DNA of 64,000 nt from the NCBI RefSeq assembly GCF_026157085.1, contig NZ_JANPVN010000001.1:2108001-2172000 (forward strand), given 5' to 3'. Positions 24,904 to 32,935 of the stretch are shown here, piece by piece (position 1 is the first letter of the stretch; the number at the start of each line of letters is the position of its first letter). The position numbers and the translations under genes are program-made. Under the pieces are notes generated by a model. It made no database searches. It had not been told where the DNA came from and saw nothing but the letters and a program-made list of their open reading frames with translations. The stretch is from Sphingomicrobium arenosum. GTDB lineage: Bacteria > Pseudomonadota > Alphaproteobacteria > Sphingomonadales > Sphingomonadaceae.

Positions 24904-24931
24904 GGGCGGGCGGCCCCGCTAGCTACCTTCC

Positions 24932-26215
24932 ATGGCCAGCACCCCTACCACCACTGCCCCGGCAGCGCGCAGCCCGAACGCCAATGTCGTCCTCGGCATG
25001 CTGCTCTTCGCTTATATCCTCAACTTCCTCGACCGGCAGATCCTCGGTATCCTCGCCCAGCCGATCAAGGAGGATTTGGGGCTTTCGGACGCGCAATTTG
25101 GCGCCATCGGCGGGCTGGCGTTCGCGCTTCTGTACAGCTTCTTCGGCGTGCCGCTGGCGATGCTCGCCGACCGCACCAGCCGCTCGGGCGTCATCGCGGG
25201 CGCCGTGGCGGTCTGGTCGGGCTTCACCGCTTTGTGCGGCACCGCGACCAGCTTCATGCAGCTTTTCCTCCTGCGCCTCGGGGTTGGCGTTGGCGAAGCG
25301 GGCGGCGTGGCGCCATCCTATGCGCTCATCGCCGACTATTTCCCACCGCAGCGGCGCGCCCGCGCGCTCGCCATCTTCTCGCTCGGCGTGCCCATCGGGC
25401 TTGGCGCGGGGACCGTGCTCGGCGCCTATATCGCCGAATATATCAACTGGCGCGTCGCCTTCATCGCCATGGGGGTGGTGGGCATCCTCTTCGCGCCAAT
25501 TTTCAAGCTGGTGGTCAAGGACAGGCCGCGCACGATGGGGTCGCCGCAGCGCCTTGCCGACCTGTTCGCGGTGTTCCCGCTGATCGGGAAGAAGCGGAGC
25601 TTCTGGCTGCTCGCCTTCGGCGCCTCTCTGTCCAGCCTGTGCGGCTACGGCCTCGCCATCTGGATCCCAAGCGTGCTCATCCGCAGCTTCGACATGAGCC
25701 TCATCGGCGCGGGCCAGTTCATGGGCTCGCTGCTGCTCCTCGGCGGCACGATTGGCGTGTTCATGGGCGGCTGGCTCGCCGACCGGCTCGGGACGCGCGA
25801 CCGCCGCTGGTACGCCTGGCTGCCGATGATCGCCTGGCTGATCACCGCACCGCTCTATGCACTGGGTCTCCTCAGCGAGAGCCTCTGGCTGGTCTGGGCG
25901 CTGCTGCTCATTCCCAATGCGCTCAACATCCTGTGGCTGGGCCCGGTCACGACCGCGATCCAGCATATCGTGACGCCGCCCATGCGCGCCACCGCGAGCG
26001 GGGCGTTCCTCCTCATCAACAACCTTATCGGCCTGGGCGTCGGACCGCTGCTCATCGGCGGCATCTCGGACGCGCTGCGCGAAACCTATGGGGCCGACAG
26101 CCTGCGCTATGCCGCGCTGGCGGTCCTCGGCGTCTATTTTTTCGCCGCGCTTTTGATGTGGTTCGCCGCACGCCGCCTCCCCAATGACTGGGTCGAGGAA
26201 GCGCCAGCGTGCTGA
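24932..26215 (+). CDS. MFS transporter, Spinster-like
   Basis: 427 residues with twelve predicted membrane segments. Typical Spinster-type features are YILNFLDRQILGILAQPIKEDLGLSD at the start, the loop motif LADRTSRSGVIAGAVAVWSG, GVGEAGGVAPSYALIADYFPP and RRARALAIFSLG. Inner-membrane carrier, substrate unknown. It follows the TonB receptor by about 70 bases with two hairpins between, so it may be partly uncoupled from it. The start at 24932 lacks a strong ribosome-binding site. Confidence 0.92.
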   Translation: MASTPTTTAPAARSPNANVVLGMLLFAYILNFLDRQILGILAQPIKEDLGLSDAQFGAIGGLAFALLYSFFGVPLAMLADRTSRSGVIAGAVAVWSGFTALCGTATSFMQLFLLRLGVGVGEAGGVAPSYALIADYFPPQRRARALAIFSLGVPIGLGAGTVLGAYIAEYINWRVAFIAMGVVGILFAPIFKLVVKDRPRTMGSPQRLADLFAVFPLIGKKRSFWLLAFGASLSSLCGYGLAIWIPSVLIRSFDMSLIGAGQFMGSLLLLGGTIGVFMGGWLADRLGTRDRRWYAWLPMIAWLITAPLYALGLLSESLWLVWALLLIPNALNILWLGPVTTAIQHIVTPPMRATASGAFLLINNLIGLGVGPLLIGGISDALRETYGADSLRYAALAVLGVYFFAALLMWFAARRLPNDWVEEAPAC

Positions 26216-26222
26216 GCGATCG

Positions 26223-26248
26223 GGAACGTCAAACCGCCTTTCGTCGTT
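26223..26248 (+). promoter_or_regulatory. EcfG-type general-stress promoter
   Basis: GGAAC (26223-26227), a 17-base spacer, then CGTT (26245-26248). This is the consensus for the alphaproteobacterial general stress sigma factor EcfG (GGAAC-N16/17-CGTT). The following ATG is at 26272 with AAGGAGA before it, leaving a short leader. Confidence 0.7.
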
Positions 26249-26271
26249 CTGTCCGGCGAAGGAGATTTGAC

Positions 26272-27288
26272 ATGCGTAACATTCTTTGCGGTGTGGCCGC
26301 GGCAGCGCTGGCGGTAAGCCTGCCCGCCGTCGCCACCGCCCAGCCCGAGGGCAAGGGCAAGCCCGAAAAGGCCGAACGCGGTGGCAAGCCCGATCGCCAG
26401 CAAGCGCGCGGCAACGGCAATGGCCGCGGCAACGGCAATGCCGATCGACGCGGTCCGCAACGCCAGGAAGCGCGCGGTAATCAGGATCGTGGCAATCGCG
26501 GCAATGGCAACGACCGTGTCCGCGTCGCCCGCGACAATGATGACCGCCGTGGGCCGCCCATGCGCGCCAATAACGGGCGCGGCAACGATCGGGTCGTGGT
26601 GCGCGACGTCGAACGCCGAGTCGCCCGTCGAGGCGATGACCGCGACATCTTCGATTATCGCCGGAGCGACTATCGTTATGGCAGCGGCCAGGGAATGATC
26701 GACGGCTGCCCCCCGGGGCTGGCGAAGAAGAACAATGGCTGTCTCCCGCCGGGCCAGGCCAAGAAGATGTACGGCCAGCGCGTCCCGACCGACTATGCCG
26801 AGCGTCGCCTGTCGGGCGTCCTGTCCGACTGGTTCGGGCGCGATGATCGTTACGACTATCGCTATGGCGACGACTATATCTATCGGCTGGGATCGAACGG
26901 GCTGATCAACGCCCTCATCCCGCTCTACGATCGCCGCGGATATTATTATCCCGTCGGCACGCGCTATCCGAGCGCCTATGACAGCTACAACCTGCCCTAT
27001 CAGTATCGCCGCTATTACGACGATCCCTATTATCGCTACGGCGACGGGGCGATCTATAGGGTCGATCCGGAGACCCAGCTCATTCGCTCGGTCGTCTCGC
27101 TGCTGACGGGCGACCTCGGCGTGGGCCAGCCGTTGCCCTCGGCCTATTCGGTCTACAACGTGCCTTATGCCTATCGCGAGACCTACTATGACAGTCCGCA
27201 GAACATGTATCGCTACAGCGACGGCTATATCTATCGTGTCGACCCCACCACCATGCTGATCGCCGAAGCGATCAAGGCGGTGCTCTAA
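26272..27288 (+). CDS. Secreted Arg/Gly-rich protein with RcnB-like motif and three C-terminal repeats
   Basis: 338 residues from the ATG at 26272 (AAGGAGA upstream). A signal peptide (CGVAAAALAVSLPAVATAQ) precedes a disordered Gly/Asn/Arg/Asp-rich region (~25-125). Then comes CPPGLAKKNNGCLPPGQAKK, a two-Cys motif seen in RcnB-like periplasmic proteins of sphingomonads. The C-terminal half holds three related units, each with Y-R-Y-x-D, I-Y-R-x-D/G and a hydrophobic LI...L end, separated by a Tyr-rich linker with L/V-P-Y. Function unknown; an EcfG promoter points to envelope stress. Its stop overlaps the next start (TAATG). Confidence 0.85.
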   Translation: MRNILCGVAAAALAVSLPAVATAQPEGKGKPEKAERGGKPDRQQARGNGNGRGNGNADRRGPQRQEARGNQDRGNRGNGNDRVRVARDNDDRRGPPMRANNGRGNDRVVVRDVERRVARRGDDRDIFDYRRSDYRYGSGQGMIDGCPPGLAKKNNGCLPPGQAKKMYGQRVPTDYAERRLSGVLSDWFGRDDRYDYRYGDDYIYRLGSNGLINALIPLYDRRGYYYPVGTRYPSAYDSYNLPYQYRRYYDDPYYRYGDGAIYRVDPETQLIRSVVSLLTGDLGVGQPLPSAYSVYNVPYAYRETYYDSPQNMYRYSDGYIYRVDPTTMLIAEAIKAVL

Positions 27289-27806
27289 TGAAGGTGCTGG
27301 TAAAGAGCGCGCTGGTCGCGCTGCCGCTGACGCTCGCGGCCTGTGGCGATACCGGCGCGACCGAGGAACCGGTCAGCCAGGTCGATGCCAATCCCGAAAC
27401 GCTGGCGGGCGCGATCCCGGCCGACAGCCGCTTCGCCGAGGCGCTCGGCGCGGCGGGGCTCGACAGCCTGTTCGAGGGGCCCGAGCCCTATACGGTGCTC
27501 CTGCCCCCCGACAGCGCCTTCCCCGAGACGCTGCCCGAGGACAAGGAAGAGTTGGCTGCGCTGGTGACGCTGCACATCCTGCCGGGCACGATCCTCGGCG
27601 AGGATATTGCCGCCGCGCTCGACAAGGCCGAGGGCGGCGAGCTGACCTTGCCCAGCTATGGCGGCAGCGATCTCGTCGTGCGCCGCGATGGGGAAGAACT
27701 GACCATCGCGCCGTCGAGCGGCGGTGCGGCCGTGGCGCTGACCCCCGGCGACGGTCCGCTCGAGGATGGCGCAGTCCATCAGGTGGCGGGACTGCTCGGC
27801 GCCTGA
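27288..27806 (+). CDS. Fasciclin-domain lipoprotein
   Basis: 172 residues. Signal peptide with lipobox LAAC (about residue 19), then a single FAS1 domain: PADSRFAEALGAAGLDSLFEGPEPYTVLLPPDSAFPE-type layout, the H of LVTLHILPG, and the closing GPLEDGAVHQVAGLL. FAS1 domains act in adhesion or envelope structure. Translation is coupled to the repeat protein upstream, so it should share the EcfG promoter. Confidence 0.88.
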   Translation: MKVLVKSALVALPLTLAACGDTGATEEPVSQVDANPETLAGAIPADSRFAEALGAAGLDSLFEGPEPYTVLLPPDSAFPETLPEDKEELAALVTLHILPGTILGEDIAAALDKAEGGELTLPSYGGSDLVVRRDGEELTIAPSSGGAAVALTPGDGPLEDGAVHQVAGLLGA

Positions 27807-27884
27807 CGGACTGGCGCACGCCGCCTGATAGGTCCGGAACGGGACCAATTGGACGGGTGGCGCGCCCTCTAATGTCCTAAGCCC

Positions 27885-27960
27885 TTCTCGCGATTGCGGG
27901 AATCGGGGGCGTCGCCATCAGACCCGATGGCGCGCCCCCGATCCTCGCCAACCCGCGAGG
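27885..27960 (+). ncRNA. Structured leader of three adjoining hairpins before the hybrid kinase
   Basis: Hairpin A: 27885-27891 with 27896-27902 (7 pairs, one G-U, loop GATT). Hairpin B: ATCGGGGGCG-t-CGCCATC pairs with GATGGCG-CGCCCCCGAT, i.e. 27902-27919 with 27926-27942, 17 pairs with one bulged T and a 6-base loop. Hairpin C: CCTCGC/GCGAGG, 27943-27948 with 27955-27960, 6-base loop. The 3' arm of C includes the first AGG of the Shine-Dalgarno AGGAGG at 27958-27963, four bases before the ATG. No T-tract follows, so these are not intrinsic terminators. Regulation of translation is inference. Confidence 0.5.
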
Positions 27961-27967
27961 AGGAAGC

Positions 27968-30900
27968 ATGAAACATGTCCGCCTGCCCACGCCAACGAGC
28001 GCTGGAGAATTGCGCGCCGATCCAGTCGAGGCGACGGCGGCATCGGCGGAGATAGCGGCGGCCCTCAAGGGGCTGTCGAAGACAGACCGCGATGATCAAC
28101 CCGACAGCGCCAAGGCGGGAAAAAAGTCCGATACGGTTACGGACAGCGCCGGGCTGCTGGCCGATACCGACGACAAGGGTGCTGGCAAACAGCCAATTGT
28201 CGGGGCGGCGCCTGTCGCAGCGAACACGCCGGCCGATAAGGCCAGCGCGCTCTATCGTCTTCGCGACTTGGCACGATGGCGCCCTGTGGCCGAGCTGCGG
28301 CATGCGTTGGACACGCCGCTTATCCCGATGGCGGTGGCCGCGCTCGGCTTGGCGGGCCTCCTGATCGGCCTGGCCGTTCCGCACCCGCTTTCTCCAATAT
28401 GGATACCGGCCGCAGCGGGACTTTTTCTTTTCGGTGGGGTGCTGGAAATGCTGTCCCTGCACCGCCGCCAGCAGTGCGCGGCAAAGGATCTCGCGGCTAG
28501 TCGGCGATTGGTGAAGGCGATTGCCCATCATGCCTCCGCCGCCATCCTGCATTGCGATCCGGCCGGCACACCGGTCTGGGCAAATGCGGCGTGGCGCGAC
28601 TTCGCCCGGCTGGGACCGGACGAGGCACTCGATGGCATGTGGCTGTCGCGGCTCAACCCCGCCGATGCGGTGCAGTTCGATCTCCTGTGGTCGCGGGTGC
28701 AGATCACCAAGGAAGATGCCGAGCTCGAGGTGAGCGCCCCCCATCCGGCGGGAAGCGAGAATTTTGCGCTCTCGATCCATGCGCTGGTCGAAGGACAGCG
28801 CTGTATCGGTTTCCTCGTCACGCTCGACGATATCACCTCGCGGCGGCGCAATGCCGAGGCGCTCGAACGATCGGAGCGGCTCTATCGGCTCGTCGCCGAG
28901 AATAGCCGCGACATCATTTTGCGGCTCGACCTCGAGGCCAAGGTGCTCTTCGCGTCCTCCGCTGCCGACCGCGTGCTTGGCCATGCACCGGCGGCGCTTT
29001 CCGGCCAATCGATCCGCCCGCTGGTACACGGGCACGATTGGCCTGTCTTTACCCATGTCCTGTCGGACTTGCTGATCGGCTCGGAGCCGCCCGAATTGCG
29101 GTTCCGGCTTCGCCACGCGGACGGGCGCTGGCGGTGGGTCGAGGCGATGTTCCAGCTGGTCTATGATCGCACCGGTCACCCGCGCGAGATGATCGCGACG
29201 CTGCGTGACATCCACCGCCGCCAGCTCACCGAGGACATGATGACCGAAAGCGCGGCCAAGCTGCGCGACACCAACCGGCTGCTCACGCTGGCCGAGGAAC
29301 TCGCGGGCGTGGCGCATTGGCGCTTTTCCTTTGCCGACGGCGGGTTCGACCATGGCCACCAGCTGTATCGGATGCTCGGCCAGGTGCCCGGCAGGCTGAT
29401 CGAGGCGCGCACCCTTCTACGCCATCTCGACCCCGCGATGCGGTCGAAACTGTTCAATGCAGTGCGCGAAGCGCGGCGGCGCCGGTCGAGCGTGGAATGT
29501 TCGATCCATTTCGCGGTTGGCGAGGACCAACGTCATGCGCGGCTCGCGCTGCAGGCCGAACGCGATACCAAGGGGCAGGTCGTCGGGCTCATCGGGATCA
29601 CCAGCGACATCACCGAGGAACGCCGGGCGCGGCGCGAGATGATCGACGCCCGCGATGCCGCTCGCGCGGCGGCGAGCGGCAGGGCGCAATTTCTCGCCAC
29701 CATGAGCCATGAAATCCGCACCCCGATGACGGGCGTGATCGGCATCATCGACCTGCTGCGAGACAATCCCGACGCGCGGGCGCGGGCGGCGCATCTCGAG
29801 ACGCTGTCCGCAAGCGCACAGCATCTCCTGTCGATCCTCGACGAAATCCTCGACTTCTCGCGCCTCGACGGCGGGCATCTAGAGCTGGCGCAGGCGGATT
29901 TCCGGGTGGAGACATTGGTCGCCGAGTTGATTGACCTGTACGCGCCTGGTGCGCGGGCCAAGGGGATCGGGCTTCGTCTCGAGGAGGATATTGGCGCCCC
30001 CCTTCCCGCCTGCGGCGACCCGCAGCGGCTGCGCCAGGTACTGTCCAACCTCTTGTCCAACGCCATCAAGTTTACCGAGGCGGGCGAGGTCGTGGTCGAA
30101 CTGTCGCGACGTTCGCGGATCGACGAGCAGTGCTGGACCATCGCCGTGCGCGACAGCGGAATCGGCATGGCGCCCACCGCCATTCCGGCGCTGTTCGAAC
30201 CCTTTGCGCAGGCCGATGACAGTCTGTCGCGCCCGCGTTCGGGTACCGGTCTCGGTCTCGCCATCGCACAAAGGATCGCCAAAGTGATGGGCGGTGATAT
30301 CGCGGTCGAGAGCGCGCCGCGGCAGGGCAGCTGCTTCACCCTGACACTCGCGCTGCCGGTCGGCGAAGAGCCCGCGGTCGCGACCACGCGGGCGAGCGCG
30401 GCGCCTTCTCGTCTGCTCGACCTGCTCGTCGCCGAGGACAATGCGGTCAACCAGATGCTGATCCGCACCATGCTGGGCGCGCGCGGACATCGCGTGACCT
30501 GCGTCGGCGACGGGCTCGCGGCCGTGGATGCGGTGCGCGGCGGCTATTTCGATGCAGTGGTGATGGACATGCAGATGCCCGAAATGGACGGCATCGCCGC
30601 GACGCGGCAAATTCGCGGAATCGAAGGTGCACGAGGAAAGCTGCCGATCATCGCCTTGTCGGCGGACGCCTCGCCCGAGCGGCGCCGCTTCTATGACAAT
30701 GCAGGGCTCGATGCCTTCCTCACCAAGCCCATCGACCGCGACGCCCTCCTCGCGACGATCGAGACTCTGGTCGGCGCGCGCGATGGTGACAAAGAGGGGG
30801 AGGGCTCCCCGCCGCGTGTCGCCGGCGACGTTCCCGGGAAAGCGGCCAAGGCCGACGAGCGAGCTACCGACACGTTGCTCGACCATGACCGGCTCGATGC

Positions 30901-31228
30901 GTTGGACAGCGCGCTTGGCGCGACGCGGCTCGACAACCTTCTCGGCCTGCTGCGTGTCGAACTCGAGCTGCGCCCGGCGCAGATCGAGCGGGCGATCGAG
31001 GCAGGCGACTTCACCAAGCTCGCGAGCGAGGCGCATATCCTGAAGGGGGCCGCTGCCAGCGCAGGGGCCTGCCGCGTCGCCAAGGTAGCGGCGAGGCTCG
31101 AGGGGGCGTTGGGCGAAAGAAGCGCGCGGACCTTGCTCGCCGACCTCGATCATGTCGCGGAAGCGACGCTCGGGGCGGTCGAAGAAGAGCGCGCTGCCCG
31201 CCAGACGCAGGCCGCCCGTAGCGCCTGA
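27968..31228 (+). CDS. Hybrid sensor histidine kinase with PAS domains, receiver and HPt
   Basis: 1086 residues. Order: a ~100-residue Ala/Asp-rich cytoplasmic start, two membrane segments (~117-160), three PAS-like domains (~180-290, ~305-415, ~440-555; LVTLDDITSRRR and ATLRDIHRRQ and GITSDITEERR mark their ends), HisKA with H581 in MSHEIRTPM, HATPase (N box NLLSNAIKF, G boxes DSGIGM and GTGLGL), a receiver with D867 (VVMDMQMPEMDG), and an HPt with H1023 (AHILKGAAASAG). It should phosphorelay within one chain to an unlinked regulator. The input signal is unknown. No response regulator gene is adjacent. AGGAGG lies four bases before the ATG and partly in a hairpin. Confidence 0.94.
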   Translation: MKHVRLPTPTSAGELRADPVEATAASAEIAAALKGLSKTDRDDQPDSAKAGKKSDTVTDSAGLLADTDDKGAGKQPIVGAAPVAANTPADKASALYRLRDLARWRPVAELRHALDTPLIPMAVAALGLAGLLIGLAVPHPLSPIWIPAAAGLFLFGGVLEMLSLHRRQQCAAKDLAASRRLVKAIAHHASAAILHCDPAGTPVWANAAWRDFARLGPDEALDGMWLSRLNPADAVQFDLLWSRVQITKEDAELEVSAPHPAGSENFALSIHALVEGQRCIGFLVTLDDITSRRRNAEALERSERLYRLVAENSRDIILRLDLEAKVLFASSAADRVLGHAPAALSGQSIRPLVHGHDWPVFTHVLSDLLIGSEPPELRFRLRHADGRWRWVEAMFQLVYDRTGHPREMIATLRDIHRRQLTEDMMTESAAKLRDTNRLLTLAEELAGVAHWRFSFADGGFDHGHQLYRMLGQVPGRLIEARTLLRHLDPAMRSKLFNAVREARRRRSSVECSIHFAVGEDQRHARLALQAERDTKGQVVGLIGITSDITEERRARREMIDARDAARAAASGRAQFLATMSHEIRTPMTGVIGIIDLLRDNPDARARAAHLETLSASAQHLLSILDEILDFSRLDGGHLELAQADFRVETLVAELIDLYAPGARAKGIGLRLEEDIGAPLPACGDPQRLRQVLSNLLSNAIKFTEAGEVVVELSRRSRIDEQCWTIAVRDSGIGMAPTAIPALFEPFAQADDSLSRPRSGTGLGLAIAQRIAKVMGGDIAVESAPRQGSCFTLTLALPVGEEPAVATTRASAAPSRLLDLLVAEDNAVNQMLIRTMLGARGHRVTCVGDGLAAVDAVRGGYFDAVVMDMQMPEMDGIAATRQIRGIEGARGKLPIIALSADASPERRRFYDNAGLDAFLTKPIDRDALLATIETLVGARDGDKEGEGSPPRVAGDVPGKAAKADERATDTLLDHDRLDALDSALGATRLDNLLGLLRVELELRPAQIERAIEAGDFTKLASEAHILKGAAASAGACRVAKVAARLEGALGERSARTLLADLDHVAEATLGAVEEERAARQTQAARSA

Positions 31229-31229
31229 C

Positions 31230-31334
31230 GCCGCCGCCGCGTGATCGCATCCACCGCTGTCCGCGTACCGAGCGCCCGATTGCGCCCCAGTCGTCGAATT
31301 CGCGCGTTCGACGGTCGATCACGACGACGGCGGC
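31230..31334. repeat. Nested inverted repeat between the hybrid kinase and dnaN
   Basis: The outer arms are GCCGCCGCCG-CGTGATCG near 31230-31247 and CGATCACGACGACGGCGGC at 31316-31334; they match except for one substitution and one extra base. Inside lies CGTCGAA-N8-TTCGACG (31292-31313). There is no T-tract. The rest of the 248-base gap (31229-31476) is GC-rich and I see no gene in it; the dnaN promoter is presumably within its last 100 bases. Confidence 0.4.
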
Positions 31335-31476
31335 GCCGGGTTCTGTAAACTCGCCACGCGGCCCGCGATCATCCCGCCCGCAAAGGGGCTAGCGCATCAT
31401 CCCCTGCGCGCTATAACGAAAGACTATTCGGTCGATCCCGGCCGCAACACGACCATTTTTCGGGGGCTTGCAGCAC

Positions 31477-32577
31477 ATGAAAGCGACGTTGGAACGGGCG
31501 GTTCTCCTCAAGAGCCTCGGCCATGTTCAATCGGTGGTGGAGCGCCGCAACACCATTCCCATCCTGTCCAACGTGCTGCTCGAGGCGGGCGACAATGGGC
31601 TCCGCCTGATGGCCACCGACCTCGACCTCCAGGTCGACGAGACCGTCGCCGCCGAGGTCAGCCAGCAGGGCGCGACCACCGTGCCCGCGCACACCTTCTT
31701 CGACATCGTCCGCAAGCTGCCCGAGGGTGCGCAGGTCGAACTGACCGCCGCCGATGGCAAGATGCAGGTCCTTGCCGGGCGTGCGCGCTTCAACCTCCAG
31801 ACGCTGCCGCGCGACGATTTCCCCGTCATCGCCGAGGGCGAATTGCCGCACCGCTTCGAACTGCCCGCCGCGACGCTGCGACAGATCATCGACAAGACGC
31901 GCTTCGCCATCTCCAACGAAGAGACGCGCTATTATCTGATGGGCATCTTCTTCCACGTCACCGACGATGCGATGAAGGCCGCCGCGACCGACGGCCACCG
32001 CCTCGCGCGCGTGACGGTCGAGAAGCCCGAGGGCTCGGACGGCATGCCCGACATTATCGTGCCCAAGAAGTGCGTCGGCGAATTGCGCAAGCTGCTCGAC
32101 GAGGTCGACGGCACGGTCGAGGTCTCGCTGTCGGATAGCAAGATCCGCTTCGGACTCGGCGCGGCGGTGCTGACGTCCAAGCTCATCGACGGCAAGTTCC
32201 CCGACTACAATCGCGTCATCCCGACCGCCAACGACAAGCTTTTGAAGCTCGATCCCAAGAGCTTCATGGCGGGCGTCGACCGCGTCGCCACCATCGCCAG
32301 CGAGAAGACCCGCGCGGTCAAGATGGCGGTTTCGGACAACACGGTGACTCTGTCGGTGACCAGTCCCGAAAATGGCGTCGCGGTGGAAGAAATACCTGCC
32401 GACTACAAGAATGACGGGCTCGAGATCGGCTTCAACGCGCGCTACCTCATGGACATCCTCCACGAGATCGAGGGCGATACGGTCGAAGTGCATCTCGCCG
32501 ATGCGGCGGCACCGACGCTGTTGCGCGAGAAGGACGACAGCCCCGCGCTCTACGTCCTGATGCCGATGCGCGTCTGA
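31477..32577 (+). CDS. dnaN: DNA polymerase III subunit beta (sliding clamp)
   Basis: 366 residues from the ATG at 31477; a TTG three codons upstream is in frame but relatives start MKATIER or similar. Clamp features: LKSLGHVQSVVERRNTIPILSNVLLEA at the start, ATDLDLQVDE, PRDDFPVI, the KLIDGKFPDYNRVIP signature and the C-terminal ALYVLMPMRV. It tethers polymerase to DNA. recF and gyrB are nearby, but dnaA is not in the window and no DnaA-box cluster was seen. Confidence 0.97.
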   Translation: MKATLERAVLLKSLGHVQSVVERRNTIPILSNVLLEAGDNGLRLMATDLDLQVDETVAAEVSQQGATTVPAHTFFDIVRKLPEGAQVELTAADGKMQVLAGRARFNLQTLPRDDFPVIAEGELPHRFELPAATLRQIIDKTRFAISNEETRYYLMGIFFHVTDDAMKAAATDGHRLARVTVEKPEGSDGMPDIIVPKKCVGELRKLLDEVDGTVEVSLSDSKIRFGLGAAVLTSKLIDGKFPDYNRVIPTANDKLLKLDPKSFMAGVDRVATIASEKTRAVKMAVSDNTVTLSVTSPENGVAVEEIPADYKNDGLEIGFNARYLMDILHEIEGDTVEVHLADAAAPTLLREKDDSPALYVLMPMRV

Positions 32578-32730
32578 ACCGCCGAGCGCTCCCGCGTCGA
32601 GGGACGCGGAAGACCGGCCGGCGGGGCGCGGTAGCGAGCCCGACCGACGCGGCTCGCGGCCGCACGCGAGCCTCATGACTACGATAGTGTCATGTGCCCG
32701 AGAGTCTTCGGCTTTCCCACCCTCACCCGA

Positions 32731-32779
32731 GCGCGCCAAGGCGCGCCACCCTCTCCCGCCAGCGGGAGAGGGGGTTTTT
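32731..32779 (+). terminator. Double hairpin with T-tract in the dnaN-recF gap
   Basis: GCGCGCC-AA-GGCGCGC (32731-32746) is followed by CCCTCTCCCGC-CA-GCGGGAGAGGG (32749-32772), then GG and TTTTT (32775-32779). The second stem plus T-tract is a good intrinsic terminator for dnaN. The CCCTCTCCC/GGGAGAGGG sequence also looks like the mobile-type palindromic units scattered between genes in many proteobacteria. The 358-base gap from 32578 to 32935 otherwise holds a CCGCGTC/GACGCGG stem just after dnaN and no gene that I can support. Confidence 0.75.
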
Positions 32780-32935
32780 CGCCGCTTATTCGCTGGAATG
32801 CGGCGCGCTGCGCTGGCGTCGCGAACTTCCAGACAGGCCGCTTCGCGGCGGGATTGATGCGATTACGAGCAGTTATCAGGGCGGTGCCCGTCCCCCATGC
32901 TTGATCCGGGACCGGTCGCGGGCCAAGCAAGTAAG

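Noticed and set aside
27836..27861. EcfG promoter before the hybrid kinase
   Set aside because: GGAAC is present at 27836 but no CGTT follows at 16-17 bases.
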